A DNA stretch of 64,000 nucleotides from Phlegmacium glaucopus. Its lineage: Eukaryota; Basidiomycota; Agaricomycetes; Agaricales; Cortinariaceae. A program made the position numbers and the translations under genes. The stretch is from NCBI GenBank assembly GCA_015039465.1, contig MU130617.1, positions 62,001 to 126,000 on the forward strand, read 5' to 3'. The notes beneath the pieces were generated by a model. It made no database searches, was not told the origin of the DNA, and saw only the letters and a program-made list of their open reading frames with translations. This document shows positions 25,180-37,299 of this stretch, one piece after another (the stretch's first letter is position 1; every line of letters starts with the position of its first letter).

Positions 25180-28100
25180 GATACAAGTGGACTTTCAGAA
25201 CCGCAAGGCCAAAAAATGGTCCGAGAACTAGCTCTTTAGAAACGCTAGACCAGAGCCTAGGGGAACAACTCAGATGAGGATGAGATCTCGACATAATCCA
25301 ACTCTGAACGTGGTTGCTTTTTATCTAGGCAGTGGAGCCGAAAATATACCGAAAATATTAGTTAATGCGGTACAACTTCGCAATAATTTTTTTTTTGCGC
25401 CACATGCATCACGTGAGTTAAACCCTTTTTTGGGGATAGACTAACAACACTAATAGCCTTTACCACACGCAAAAAATCACAAAATCTTCTAGATACGTTA
25501 ATATAACAACTTGTTGCGGCCAATTTTATTTTTAGCGGGGGCCTCAACCCTTTTTAAGTTGGAATTTTACAGAACAGATTTGTCACGTGATGTTTGTGGA
25601 CGCTCACCCGCGCAATCCACGACGTCGCTATACTTATGCACCCCACTGGTTTCCGTGGCGATATAAAAGTGGAGATAACATCAGTTGGTGGAATCTAATA
25701 TGAAACGCCTACTGGAGGAGACCGGAAGGTACGTGACTAAAAATATTGAGTTATTACGTGATATTTGCATTGCAGTAGACACAATCTTTCCATGTGTGCA
25801 GCCAAAATAAACCTAATGGCCTCATGACGTGACAAGTGATCATTAGAGCTCAGGCACCGGCACCCCGACTCTTCCTCTCCTTTACAATTTTGAATCGTTA
25901 ATCATGTGTAAGATGTAAGCAATATTTGAAGTCCTAATTATTCCATACTAGTACGCCTTTGACAAGAGGAGTGTCTTATGGAATCGATTCAACTTGAAGC
26001 ATGGGACAAGGGGGTTCGGGAAATAAAAAAATATACCACAGGTCGAATTTTTTTTTAAAGCACACTTCGGGCTGGACTCTGCTGGACTACCTATGTAATC
26101 AGGCACATGTCTATATATATAAATATTACATCATCAGCGCAAGCACTTTTGCAACCCGAGGTTATGGGCTGCCGGAGCTTAGAAAAAAATATTTTTTGGG
26201 GTTGAACTTTGAAAACCTACAATAATACAGTCCCTGGACAGTTTTATGGATTAGTTGGTCCACATTTAGGTCAGCTGGGTCAGATTTTTTGACTACTGAT
26301 GGTCCAGTGACAGGCAAGTTGAGACTTCAAAATAACTTAGAGTACTGCTCACATATTTACCGTTTACTATTATTTCAAAATGTTGCAGCTTGGGCGGCTC
26401 AAGTTCTAGGTCAGAAGGGAGCGGAGCCCGAAAATGTGGGCAAAACATGCCGCATTTAGACGAAAACATACCCAATTATGGGTTGGGGGGTTGGCGAGGC
26501 CTTAGAGAAAAAAATCCACCCCTGTCTGAGTATTCTAAACGTTTGTAGACCTTACAAGTTGCTTATAACTTGCCTTGAAGCTTGTCTAATGCCACTTTGA
26601 GGTCATTTTGACCAGGGTTCCAAAAAAAAAATTAAGCGGCCAATGGCTAACCGACCCCCGGTCCCGGATTCCCATTCCCGAACCCCCTTGGCACGGGACC
26701 TCTGAGAGAGGGTGATATGTGTTATCATTTCGAAAGTACTATGAAGAGTTGCAATTGTTTTTTGAATCTCTTCGGATTCTATAAGTTCTTTCTGGATTCT
26801 ATCAGTTATTTTTTAATGCCTGGCACATGTATATGAGTATGTACTCGTACCGTAATTTATTTGAAAGTCTAGAGATGGTGTCGGCGGAGCAGTCCTCGCA
26901 GTGGATACCTTCAAATGCATTTACGAGAGGCTTTTGCTTTCACAAACCTGAATGACAGAATATGATAATGATTGCATCATCGACAAACGTGGACCCATGA
27001 CACTGTGGAGCACTGGCAGCTTATGCTAAACGGCTCTACAACGGCCGCGTGTCCTCTCGCAACCGCATTGACACGTACTATCATCACCCCAAGCCGGCAT
27101 GGATCGACGGTGATTCAATTTCAAACTCCGGTACGGCAACGCCGCCGGCAAGTGTGACTTCCGGACACACATTTCTCTGCCCTGCTCAAAAGAAAACGGG
27201 GAGTTGATAGAAAATATGTTGAACAGCTGTAAACAAATTTTCAAGAGAAACTACCAGGAATTGAGTGAGAAAAACGAAATGAGCGAAAGTGAGTGGATGA
27301 TCATAATCGATACCATGTGCTTCCTCCAACTTGGTATATTTTAATCCTATACGTATCACCCCAGCCCTCCTTCCGAGAAGCGAAGATTCAGGGGGGAGCT
27401 TTCCTAATCATCAAGCGCAAATGATGATGAGCTCATACGGATTATTACGGAAGCTGCTCAACGAGAAACCAAGGAGAATATGCATGTAATCCTTGGCAAT
27501 GGCAATGTTGAGAAAGTTGATGTAAATAATGATTTTTGTGAATTGTCTTTTCTCCCTCTCACAGATATTGGGACACCGGCAAACCTTAAAATTTAGTATC
27601 ACGATGCTCACAACTTGGTAAATGCAGAATTTCAAAGATCAAAACCCAAAAACTTGAATGGACGGGTCTTGATATACTTTTCTATTATCGTCAGCCACAT
27701 ATTTTGGAAGAGAAGCGTATCATGTTGTGGGGCGGAACTTTCAAGGAACTTTCTGTAATGCCACAATACCGGTGTGACGTAGGATAACGTAGTCCGAGTC
27801 ACGGTAAGTACTTCAGCATTCCGGAAATTTCTACATGACAACACAGAGTCAAGACGACTTTGCTAACTCATAAATACACAGTGCCTAACCACAGTGTTCG
27901 TCAAGTACGTTGCAAGCTGGCAGTGCAGGTGTTTTGGTCTAAAATTATACTGGTCGGACTTTTGGCTGAGAAGAAGGTTCTTGAACAAGATCTAAGAATT
28001 GAAGATGACCCCCATGATCTTGCACAGGTACAAACTTCCAAATTAGCTCGAGGTCCCTCATCGATTACCATTGCCGACACAACACGACATCCAGAAGTAA

Positions 28101-28445
28101 AGAATATTCCGCTGTTACTGTTGTCACGAACACATCGTTGAACTCAATTTTTTTGCAATTTTTCCCCCCATTTTTACAAACAATAACCAAGCAATCTACC
28201 CGTAACTTTGGGGGGCTACCAAAATCGACATTTTGCAATAGATCGTAACCCATAACTCACTCAGGCACCCACCGAGGGATACCATCCAAAGGCACACCCT
28301 CAGGTTGTACTTAGTATCCGGTAGTATCCGATTCAATGGACGAGACGAGACGAGCCCAAATTCGAAACGCGGCTTGTTAATTCACACCACATGAAGAGAT
28401 CAAGTAAGATATATTTTGCATCATATTCGCGTATGGATGATGAAG
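25180..28445. other. Long AT-rich intergenic region
   Basis: No known gene. Candidate signals are a TATA box and short spliced open frame at 25662-25827, and plus-strand frames at 26001-26225, 26972-27157 and 27860-28141 with unrecognised content. Two CACGTGA motifs lie near 25409 and 25584. The stretch looks like decayed DNA with several poly-A/T runs. Confidence 0.5.
25662..25827 (+). other. Candidate TATA-driven short spliced open frame
   Basis: TATAAAAG at 25662-25669 precedes an ATG at 25700. The frame MKRLLEETG meets a good donor GTACGTGAC at 25729. A 47-base intron ending TTGCATTGCAG at 25775 would give a 26-residue peptide stopping at 25827. Each signal is plausible alone, but there is no homology to support a product. 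Confidence 0.2.
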
Positions 28446-28938
28446 CTACTCAGCCGCCTCCTCTGCTGCTGCCAGCCTCTGCTTTGAAAGTTCCTTCATT
28501 CGCCGCACATAACTAAGAGAACAAGGGTCATGCGTCAGCATGTGTTGTAACGCAGCTCCAAAAGGAACATACTCATCGTATTGGCATCTGCAATATAAGA
28601 CGCGAGATGTTGAGGGAATAAATCATTGAACAAAGTTGTGTTTGCTCACTTTTCATATGTATGGCGCTCGTGGTCGCATTCCCAAGTTTTGTACATATTC
28701 TTCTTGCGACAAACATTCAGAGGAATAAGCAGGCTGAGCGAAGAGATAAGGCACGGAACATTACACCGACAGGAAAGTTAATTTGGACAAATGGTTGAAT
28801 GAGTGGGACAATCAGAGGTCAGTGAGATGGTGCAGCATTTAAGTTTAAAAGCACATACGCAGAACATGAGTCTCTCCAGGCCAAAGGAACCTTATTTGCC
28901 TTGAGCTCTTCCTGAGAAGCCGTCGTCGACGATGCCAT
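28446..28938 (-). CDS. NDUFB7: NADH dehydrogenase (complex I) B18 subunit NDUFB7
   Basis: This is a small accessory subunit of mitochondrial complex I, on the intermembrane-space face, with twin cysteine motifs for disulfide-linked CHCH folding. The start at 28938 gives MASSTTASQEELKANKVPLAWRD-SCSA. Later exons give PLN-x-CRKKNMYKTWECDHERHTYEKCQYDDYVRRM and end with an Ala/Glu-rich helix (KELSKQRLAAAEEAAE) at 28446. Four cysteines (SC, CR, EC, KC) match the CX9C-type spacing of the family. Three introns interrupt it, the first (about 150 bases) being long for this window. The length (near 85 residues) matches fungal NDUFB7. A longer in-frame start at 29046 exists but begins outside the conserved part. 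Confidence 0.9.
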
Positions 28939-29493
28939 TGCTCTAAAGTTGTTGTTGTGGAACAAATAGGATTTCCCACGCCTGAAAGCTCGATTCCGCT
29001 TTGCTGACGCTACCAGTATCACTGGGTGTTTTACAAATAAAATCATAACTCCCTCAATTCCTTACCAAATATTTAAATTGTTTCATCCTCCAAAACGTTT
29101 CTGTCTCAGCTTTACATCCATGTTTTTTTGTGGCCGGATCATGGTGTTGTGGTGGAGGAATTCGCGAGGTAAAATGGACCTATTAGGTACCTTTTAGACC
29201 AATACGTGATAGTAAGAGATCCCTTTCCTCATATCTTGCTTCAGAATGGCACGACCAGAAAAGAGATGGCACACATCATAGCATAAATTTTATAGAATAC
29301 CAGCTATATACCTTCACCTCGATACTTATATAAAAATATATAAGATGAATGTATTGTATGTAAGCTAAGAATAGAGAAAATTTTAGTATATATGCAATGA
29401 ACAAACGCCGCTTCAATTCCTCGGTGGTAGAGCTGCAGAACCTGCCAGGTTACCACTGACGAGAATGATTTTGTGATGACCCCCCTCCTAACA
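28939..29493. other. Intergenic between two minus-strand genes
   Basis: Promoter region of NDUFB7 and 3' flank of the kinase. It is AT-rich, with no convincing gene. Confidence 0.5.
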
Positions 29494-31388
29494 CTAGGCT
29501 GCATGTGCTACGGAACGCGAAGGTGGGCTTTCTTCCCATGGGATTGGTGGTACCGAAGGTGAGCCTATATGATACAATGCGAGTGGATGGCGCATCATGG
29601 GTGATGACTTAGGCGTTAACCAAGAGGACCCAGAAGAACGAGGAAAGAATCGTAATGGGTTGAAGGTGTATGGTGTTCGCGTATTGTCACCATGTCTACG
29701 TTCACCCACGATGTCGATCGGTTTTGAACCACCACGAGAAGCTGGAACGTCTGAGAATGCCAGAATGTCTTCATTGGGTTCGTCAAACGTCATCTGACAA
29801 CTTGTAACCGGCGAAATGCTATCAGAATCGGAGGAAAACCTTGAGACCAAAGGCCCCGGAGGTTCCGCATAAACTGGAGGGTTTGGCATAGATAATCTCT
29901 TCCGCTTCCTAAAACCGTTGATGGGTGTCGTATCTGCATCGACCTTGGCAGTCGTCGTCGTGAAAGAAGAAGTAAAAAGATGCTCCTCGTCGTTCTCCTC
30001 CCACGAAGACTCCTGGAGAGACGTGAAGCTACTGGTCTTCGCGTGGTAATGGTGTTGTCGAGCATAGGTAGCATCCACGTTGAGCTTGACACGTGAAAAG
30101 TCATGGTCGTCCTGATTGAGACTACAGGGCGTTGCGGGTGTGGAGACGTCGGAAGAACAAGAAGATCTCGTTGAGGACTCATACGGAGTACCGGATTCGT
30201 AATCGTAAACCTTCCTAACACTACACGATACAGGGTCAGAATAACCCTGCCAACAAGGCCGAACCGACATGTCCATCGGAGCCTGACTCTTGAGGCTGGT
30301 GTTAGCGGGGACAGCCCAATAGGAACCAGCCACCTCTGGGATGGGGGGTATAGATCTCTTCTCGGTAAGCGGTCTATCGACAGTCCCATTACCGAGGTCG
30401 ACACCAGCTTCCCATGGGCATTTGGCAAGACTGCCTTCAAAGATAACGTTGTCGGAGTAGAATGTGCTGATACTCTCAATAGCGTCACGGAAATCAATGA
30501 GGGACATTCGGGCTGTCAAGTCGGTCTCCAGTATCTGGACCAGGATATCATTGAGTTCCTCTGAGATGGGAAGAACGCTCGGGAGGAAGTTGTTGGGATC
30601 CTTCAGATATGCTTGGTATGTAGTATCATCTGATGTCGCAGATTTCCAGGGGTTGCGTCCAGTAGTGAGATTGAGCAGAATGATACCTAAGGACCAGATA
30701 TCGTTATACATCGGGGAATAAGAAGATGTAGGCGTGGAATCTCCTGCTTGACATTCTACGTCAAAGTTTTGAGCTCTAAATAAATCGCAAGAAGTCTAAG
30801 AGATATACCTGGACTCATGTGATACACGCTTCCAGTCCGAAACTCTGCGCTCGACTTTTCGGTCGTGGCCAGACCAAAATCTGTGATCGCAACCCGGTAA
30901 CCATGATCAAAGCAAAGGACGTTCTCAGGTTTTAAATCACGGTGATAGATACCCCAAGAATGACAATACAGCACTGCGTCCAGTATCTGTAGGAAAACGT
31001 GCTTGATGAGCACATCGTCTCCAAGATAGCGACACTGGAGTAGGATCTGAGTGAAGAGATCGCTGTCTGGAGCATAATCCATGATGATGAAGGTGTGGCC
31101 ATGGTCCTCGACGACACGGTGAAGAGTAACGATAGCGGGATGGGCAGAGGCAATCTGATGCAGTGTTATTTCACGGATGTTGAGGTGTCGACGGGCCGAT
31201 GATTGAGCATGCATGCTAGTGAGACATTTCACTGCATATGAACGCCAACTGCTGGGGACGGTATCTATGGCTCGATAGACGACACCATAACCCCCAACTC
31301 CAAGGACTTCGACGAGCTCCAGAGCGCCATCGTCTATCAAAGTTCCCACAGCTGGGTGGCTCGAGGTAGGAGATGCTCCTTGCGACAT
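29494..31388 (-). CDS. Ran1-like serine/threonine protein kinase
   Basis: Two exons (31388-30809 and 30755-29494) give 613 residues. Kinase landmarks: glycine loop LGVGGYGVVYRA, VAIK-type AVKCL, hinge FIIMDYAPDSDLF, catalytic HRDLKPENVL, DFGLATTE, and GSVYHMSPECQAG, which is rejoined exactly by splicing the 53-base intron. DIWSLGIILLNLTTGRNPW and a final ARMSLIDFR follow. The GDLF-type hinge, the SPECQ activation segment and the Ser-rich tail are typical of the fungal Ran1/Vhs1/Sks1/Ksp1 group. In fission yeast Ran1 (Pat1) blocks meiosis; other members act in nutrient signalling. The 350-residue tail is disordered and Ser/Thr-rich with Ser-Pro sites. All catalytic residues are present. Confidence 0.93.
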
Positions 31389-34208
31389 TGAAGCTGTTAT
31401 TCCCTAACCTAAGGTAAGAAAGAATATAACGGAGATTGGAGAGTTCGCACCAGAAATATTAGCGAGCTTTCACCGTGCAGCTGGGCAAACTGTTCAAAGC
31501 ATGTTGAACATGAAATACTGAAACACTTACCTGGAGGAGCGATAAAAGATTTGGTGATGCGGAGGTCCAGGACGAAGGAGGATTCGAGGGTGAGACGTAT
31601 GGTTTTATTCTGGTAGGCGTATGGTAGAGGATAAATATTAAACAGATTAAAAAACAGAAGGTTAGTCATTGAATTACAAGTTTCGGATAGCCACGTTGTT
31701 TTGTGCGGTATGTTGTTGCCTGCGTCTGTGCTTGGCATGCAATGTTTCATACGATCGACATCAATCACTTATAATTAGGAATCAATCCCCCGATTCAGCA
31801 GTTAAGCATTGATGACTGATCATAACATTGGTAAATAGGGGTGAGCGCTCAGTCAGCGTGTGTGCTCTCCAATTGGAGGGTTCAGCGAATAGCGAATCGG
31901 GATTTAAGTGATCCGAGGCGTTTTCAAGTGGAGTAGTGGAGGCCCCCTGACCGGCGGCGGACACTACCCAGAAAAGACGAGGTGAGAGGGCATTGAGATG
32001 AGTTAATTGTGACCACGGCAGCAGGAGTTGATGGAAATTGGGTGGGTTCATGGATAGTTTTGCTTTTCGGAGGCATGTAGTCCATGCTTCTAGCCTCGCC
32101 CTATGATATAGAGAAATCTGGCATTGTCGGTGGGTAGTTGAGAAGCAGCGAAAGGTCGGCCGGAAACAGAGAGTTCAGCCTGAGGTACTAGAGACTGTCG
32201 GATTGGGATAAAACAGTACGCATGAACTGGAAATTCTTCCTGTTCAGCTTGAACGAACCGTACACGCAATGATCAAGCGCGTTTGTAAACGTTGGTTCAA
32301 AAGGTTGATAAGGGCTCCAGAGAAGACGAAGACTTCCGCTTGATTAGCGGTTTTATGGCACGGTTTGATGCTCCCTAAAAATATTCGAACCGCTCTGCAA
32401 ACTCATTGAATCCCAGACATGAATCCCGTAAAACTATCGCCAAAGCGATCAGATCCGGCAAAGCAGCAGAGATGCCAACATCGCGTATGGAAACTGTGTA
32501 GGCGGAAGGCAGTGTCGAAATATATTTCAACCCAAAATTCAGTTGGGATGACCCGGATTTTGGAACTTGACAATAGGTCGCGTGATGTTGCAAAAAGAGT
32601 GATTTCGCAGCGCAGTTTGGCACAAATGGTGCTCGGGGTTCAGTTGGAAAGTCGCGTGGCATGGACGCGATTTCAGCCTGGAGTTGCGTAAATTAGGCAA
32701 GACATTTTGCCCGATAGTCATTAAATTCCAATGACTCGACCGAAGAGGAGGACGCATGCGTTTTTAAGAGAGGATCTCAGGTCTCTATGTATGTCCCAAG
32801 TTAACGACAAAACCTAGGTGCAATTGAATACTGACATGAGGAGGAAGAGATCGCGACCTTGTCATCAAAGGCATCGCGTTTAAGGAACTGTTTCTCGAGC
32901 AACACTTCCGGTGACATAAATGCCCTGAAATAGTAAAACAGTGTAAAAACCAAGTCAAGTACTGAGCTTAAATTCAAGTTGGTGATGAGTCCATACCTTC
33001 AAGGTTTTCTGTGATAGTAGGATTCGGTGGCATGCGCATGTACATGGTTGGTGATCGTTTGAACCAAGAGAGCATAAATGCTAGCTGTTGAGCGTTGAGC
33101 GTTAACGTTAAATAAGTGCCTCGTTAGTAAGCGCTTTGATTGAATGAGGCCCTGAACGTTGAACGTTGCACGTTCACCAAAGATGAATGAGTCAACCATG
33201 GGGAAAGAAGGCTTTCCGTGGACTGATAGATAAGGACCCAGTATGAGAGGTACCTTCATCATTAACGATCGTCGCTCATCGTGCTATATAGCGTGGCAGA
33301 CAAAACGAAGGAGGGGCCAAAAAAAAAATACTCCACCCTTGAACGAAAAAATTACCCTGCCTTGATTTTAACAAGTTTATATATTACACAACCCGAAGCG
33401 GGCAAGCAAGGTTCGGAAAAAAGTGAACAGAAAAAAAAGCGGTGCATAATTAATAAAAAAGAAAGGAGACTACTCTAGCTAGCTCTAGCTATGCCGAATC
33501 GCAGTAGTGGAGGAATGGAGGAATATCAATTTGAAAAGGTCGGAAGTTTTGAGGGAAGGTCCGTCGACACGTAAGGCCGGGTGTCTAGATATTGAGGTAG
33601 CGAGGAGCGAGAATGAATGAGAGAATCCACACAACTGCATGTATGCGTAGCTCCATGAATAAGAGAGGCGAGGTGATGGCTGTAGAGGCAGAGCACTTGG
33701 TGATGCCAGGTGAAGGAGGTTACATATGATCGCATCATACAAGAGAGAGTCTATAGTTGGGTTGGGATTAACTCCAAGGGATTGATAGTCAGCGTACATA
33801 TGCGTGATCAGAGGGAGAGAAAGGAAGTGGTAGGTGAAAACGAGTGGACTGGCAACTACAGCAAAAGCAAAACATGGAACACGTAAGAGCAAGGTGGAAA
33901 GGGGCTAGAAAAAGAAAAATGTCTTTTAAAAAGGAGTGGACGGCAATGCAGACAACTTGCACCACCAAAGCATTAAAAAAAGGAAAAGTAATAATAAATA
34001 ACAGTGAATATGATACTCTATTTTCAGACAGAGGGGAACTTTTGATGTGTCGGTGACAATTGATGTACAGGTATCCAAGGAAAATGGTATAGTGCGTGTG
34101 TATGGCTGATTGATTGATAGCAGGTATGTGTGGGGACAAGGGTCCTGTGTTCCTTCTTGATAGAGATCAAATGGTGGGAGAGTGAATAAGCAGCAGGAAT
34201 TAGTCCAT
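31389..34208. other. Intergenic upstream of the kinase
   Basis: From 31389 to about 32100 is the likely leader and promoter of the kinase. Frames at 31782-32051 and 32375-32662 (-) and 32419-32691 (+) overlap one another and match nothing. AACGTT-rich short repeats lie at 33085-33111 and 33153-33176. From about 33290 the plus strand becomes purine-rich, continuing into the carrier gene's 3' end. Confidence 0.45.
33085..33176. repeat. Cluster of GTTGAGCGTT / GAACGTTGAACGTT repeats
   Basis: At 33085-33111 GTTGAGC is repeated and followed by GTTAACGTTAA. At 33153-33176 GAACGTT is repeated and followed by GCACGTTC. Both patches are rich in the palindrome AACGTT. No function is evident. Confidence 0.5.
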
Positions 34209-36221
34209 TTATTTTCCTCCTGAAGTTTTGAAGAGAATGAGACCCCCTAAAGCAATGGAGTAACCTATACAAGAAAAACAAATTATGTTCAGTGAACGAC
34301 GGAAATAGCGAAGAGGAACAAGAGGAAAGGCATTGATGAAAAGTATATAAAAAAAACAAAGAGAGTCGTTGGTTGCGATTGAACGCATGATCCAAGTGTC
34401 ATACAGGAGGACAAGCTTATCCGGCAGCCCACATAATAATAGCCATCGCCCCAAGAATGAAGATGAGAAGGCAGCGAAAAGGCGGCAGAGCATGTGAGAA
34501 AACAACAACCGAAGAATTCTAGAAGCAAAACAATGATAAAAAAACGACGGAAATTGCTAATGGTAGGCTCTCCAACCAAAAGGTGAAAAAGAGCTGAAGA
34601 GAGAGAAAACAAAGTAGTCAATTAAGCTTACCAACAACCTGCATAGGGGTGACCCGTTCGCCGAAGATAAGGACTGAACCAATGATTAGGAGGATATCCT
34701 GAGAAAAGGATGATCAAAAAATCAGATAAAAATTGATCAGAGAAATTAGTTGAGGAGCGAAAGGTCGCAAGCAATGTCATTGACACATGATTATTGTCAT
34801 TGCCATGATGGGTTACGCCAGACCCATAAGGAATTTGGCGTTTCATGATTTCAATTGTTATTTGGATGGCGTCAACAAAACGTCATGGAAGAAGGGCGAA
34901 GGACAGACATAGAATAGAAGAAAGGGTTAATCAGTAACTCATCTCAACATCCAGGGGAAAAAGGGGGGAAAGAAAGGAGTAAGATGACCACTGAAACATG
35001 TGAACAAGCGGAGAATTACGGAAAGTGAGAAGACCGACGCATGTGTGATAAGATCGCGAAGCCAAATCCAGTAGTAGGGAAGGCGCGCGAGCGCGAAGGA
35101 TAGGGAATAGCGATTTATCCGAGGAGATACACATTGTCTGTGCAGCTCGTAAAAAAGGGCATGCGGACAGGACCGAAAATAGAGTAGGAAATAAGAAAAA
35201 CAACCAAATCCTCACCTTGAACACTCCAGATAGTGTCAGGACCAAACTACTCGCAACTCCAACCAAAAATACAGCAGCGACATTTAACAAAAACGCCACA
35301 GCAGCATTGCTCACTAAGACTAACACGCCTAGATCCTTGAGTCGATAGAATGGCTCCAATCCTTCTGTGAAGGGAAGGAAGAAAAGGTTGATGAGAGCAC
35401 AAACGGGTGCATAGTAATGCAGAGAAACTAGAGGGTCCATTTTGAGGTTATGGAGGAGGATCTGGATCATGACGAGACGAGCGGCTTCAAACTAAAACGA
35501 GTCAATAAAAGCTTGAGAGTATCACTATACAAGGAGCCAGATAGGACTTACGCCAACAGCTGATGCTTGGGTGATGAATCCGATGAGGTTGAAGCGTAGC
35601 TCTCCGTGTGAGGCGAGAGCAACACCTGTCGAGATCATGAGTACAATGACAGCTAATTTTTTGTTTGGGTCTTGAATGCGGAAAGTCCATGAGATAAGGA
35701 GAATAGCCACAGGTGTAAATGCCTAACAGGATTCACAATCAATCCCAAATACTATCAGCACTTCTGAAGAGGTGACATACCTTGAGCATTTGGATGTAAG
35801 GTACACTCAAATAAAGATACGCAGTATTGCTCAAGATCAAGCTGCCAGAGAATAGCAAGCCGATAGGCAATATTGAGCGGACGAACGTCTCCTTTGTCAT
35901 ATGGACGTCTTTAGCGCCATCGAGCAGGTTAGTTGTCCTCTGCAGTATTCTAGTACCGACAGCAGCAAATCCCAGATGCCATGTAACTAGAAAGACTGGG
36001 AACTCGAACTTGCGAGTATTGTACACATAGTTGTTGTACATTATAACAGAAGACGAGAGGATTATCCAGATGGGGATTATGACCGTCGCTGAGAGCTTAT
36101 ATTTTGTTGCTGTGTTTGTTTTGGGCGCCTGAGCTGTGATTGGCGAAGGAAGGTCGAGGGAGTTTGAGGAGGGAGTCTTGACTGGAAGGACATCTTGAAT
36201 ATCTTGTTTTTCTGGGTCCAT
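34209..36221 (-). CDS. Triose-phosphate-transporter-family (DMT) membrane carrier
   Basis: A multi-pass carrier of the TPT/nucleotide-sugar branch of the drug/metabolite transporter superfamily, which exchanges sugar phosphates or nucleotide sugars across Golgi/ER membranes. The start at 36221 gives MDPEKQDIQDVLPV and a hydrophilic N-tail, then IIPIWIILSSSVIMYNNYVY, FPVFLVTWHLGFAAVGTRIL, LPIGLLFSGSLILSNTAYLY, LSVPYIQMLKAFTPVAILL, KLAVIVLMISTGVALASHGE, FNLIGFITQASAVGFEAARL, LVSLHYYAPVCALINLFFLP, VLVSNAAVAFLLNVAAVFLV, ASSLVLTLSGVFKDILLIIG, FGERVTPMQVVGYSIALGG and the end LILFKTSGGK. Two introns near the 3' end (about 35217-34699 and 34631-34267) are 360-520 bases, unusually long here and pyrimidine-rich on the sense strand. 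The substrate cannot be told from sequence. Confidence 0.88.
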
Positions 36222-36320
36222 TGTTGAAAGGAAGGTGAAGTCTGAGTCTGAGTCTGCTGGGCGGAAGCAAGTTTGATGACACGTGCATGCACGGACCTCC
36301 CTTATCACCCTTCTTCACCC
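36222..36320. promoter_or_regulatory. 99-bp shared divergent promoter
   Basis: Only 99 bases separate the start codons of the carrier (-) and LSM8 (+). Both genes must draw their promoters from this gap or from each other's first exons. No TATA box is visible on either strand. Confidence 0.6.
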
Positions 36321-36743
36321 ATGTCTAGCCTCCAGGGCTACGTCGACCGTCGTGTCCTCCTCGTCCTCCAAGATGGGCGTGCAATCGTGGTATGTATTTC
36401 GCCCTCAAAGTTTACACCTAATAATTCTCGTTCCTATCCAAGGGCGTATTGGCAGGCTTTGATCAGAAATCAAATATAGTCCTCGCAGACTCCAAAGAAC
36501 GCGTCTATAGCTTAGATGAAGGCGTCGAAGAGATCCCACTAGGCCTTTATCTCGTCAAAGGAGAGATGATGTTCGTTGTTCCTCCTTGACAAAGAATCTT
36601 TTTATCTGTTCAAGTTTTTTTATCTGTTCAGCTTACATGATCCTTTCAGCTGCCTTGTTGGTGAAATTGACGAAGAGGTAGATCAGTCGGTCGATCTATC
36701 TACGATACGCGCGGAACCTATCCCTCCAATTCGTTATGGTTGA
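36321..36743 (+). CDS. LSM8: U6 snRNA-associated Sm-like protein LSM8
   Basis: A nuclear Sm-fold protein that defines the LSm2-8 ring, which binds the U6 snRNA 3' end in splicing. Three exons give about 96 residues: MSSLQGYVDRRVLLVLQDGRAIV joined to GVLAGFDQKSNIVLADSKERVYS (Sm1/Sm2 folds with the FDQ-N-V-L core), then DEGVEEIPLGLYLVKGEMICLVGEIDEE. The end SVDLSTIRAEPIPPIRYG is typical of Lsm8. The introns are about 50 and 75 bases. The length and all Sm-motif residues match the family. Confidence 0.93.
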
Positions 36744-37299
36744 TGAACCCCCGTCTATTAAAGACCCGCACCAAGTGTACGTACACGAATGCACAAAAAT
36801 GATCACTTTTCACTCTATTTCAAGTTCCCTGTTCATCACTTGAGGCTGAAGCGCTAAGTCGGAAATCCGACGTGTAATCGTCAAGATACATTCTTCGTTT
36901 GAATCAAAAGACATTTCGATATTCTGTTCTTAATGTGTCGTTCCTCAAACCTTACACCTCACTTTGGTTTCACTAGGTGAATATTAAACAAGAAATCTGT
37001 CACTTCCACCAATTTGAAAAAAAAAACCAGTTCTGCTCAGTCAACTTATTCCTTGTATGGCGGAAATGGAATTTCCGAGATGGAGTGCATCGCCTTCAGT
37101 TTCAATTCGGAATGTATTAATTAACAGAATAATTCAGCTGCAATGTATGAATCAAGAAAGACGGCGCTTTAGTAGCCACAGACACCGGATATAATCACAG
37201 AGTTCAGGATCTTGAATGATCGAAAGGTCTGCATAAAACATACAGTATCCATGAATAGCACAACTATAGTTACAAGTTTACGATTGTAAATTTTAGAGT
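36744..37299. other. Convergent intergenic region
   Basis: 3' flanks of LSM8 (+) and the MAT2B-like gene (-). No coding signal seen. Confidence 0.5.

Noticed and set aside
29790..30497. 235-codon minus-strand frame inside the kinase gene
   Set aside because: It overlaps the kinase tail exon in another frame, is Arg/Ser/Leu-rich and matches nothing: a shadow frame.
32375..32691. Overlapping frames on both strands of about 90 codons
   Set aside because: Mutually overlapping, no homology recognised, no splice context.
33085..33176. AACGTT-rich patches as a CRISPR-like array
   Set aside because: Units are short, irregular and lack spacers of constant length; a fungal nuclear context makes CRISPR implausible.
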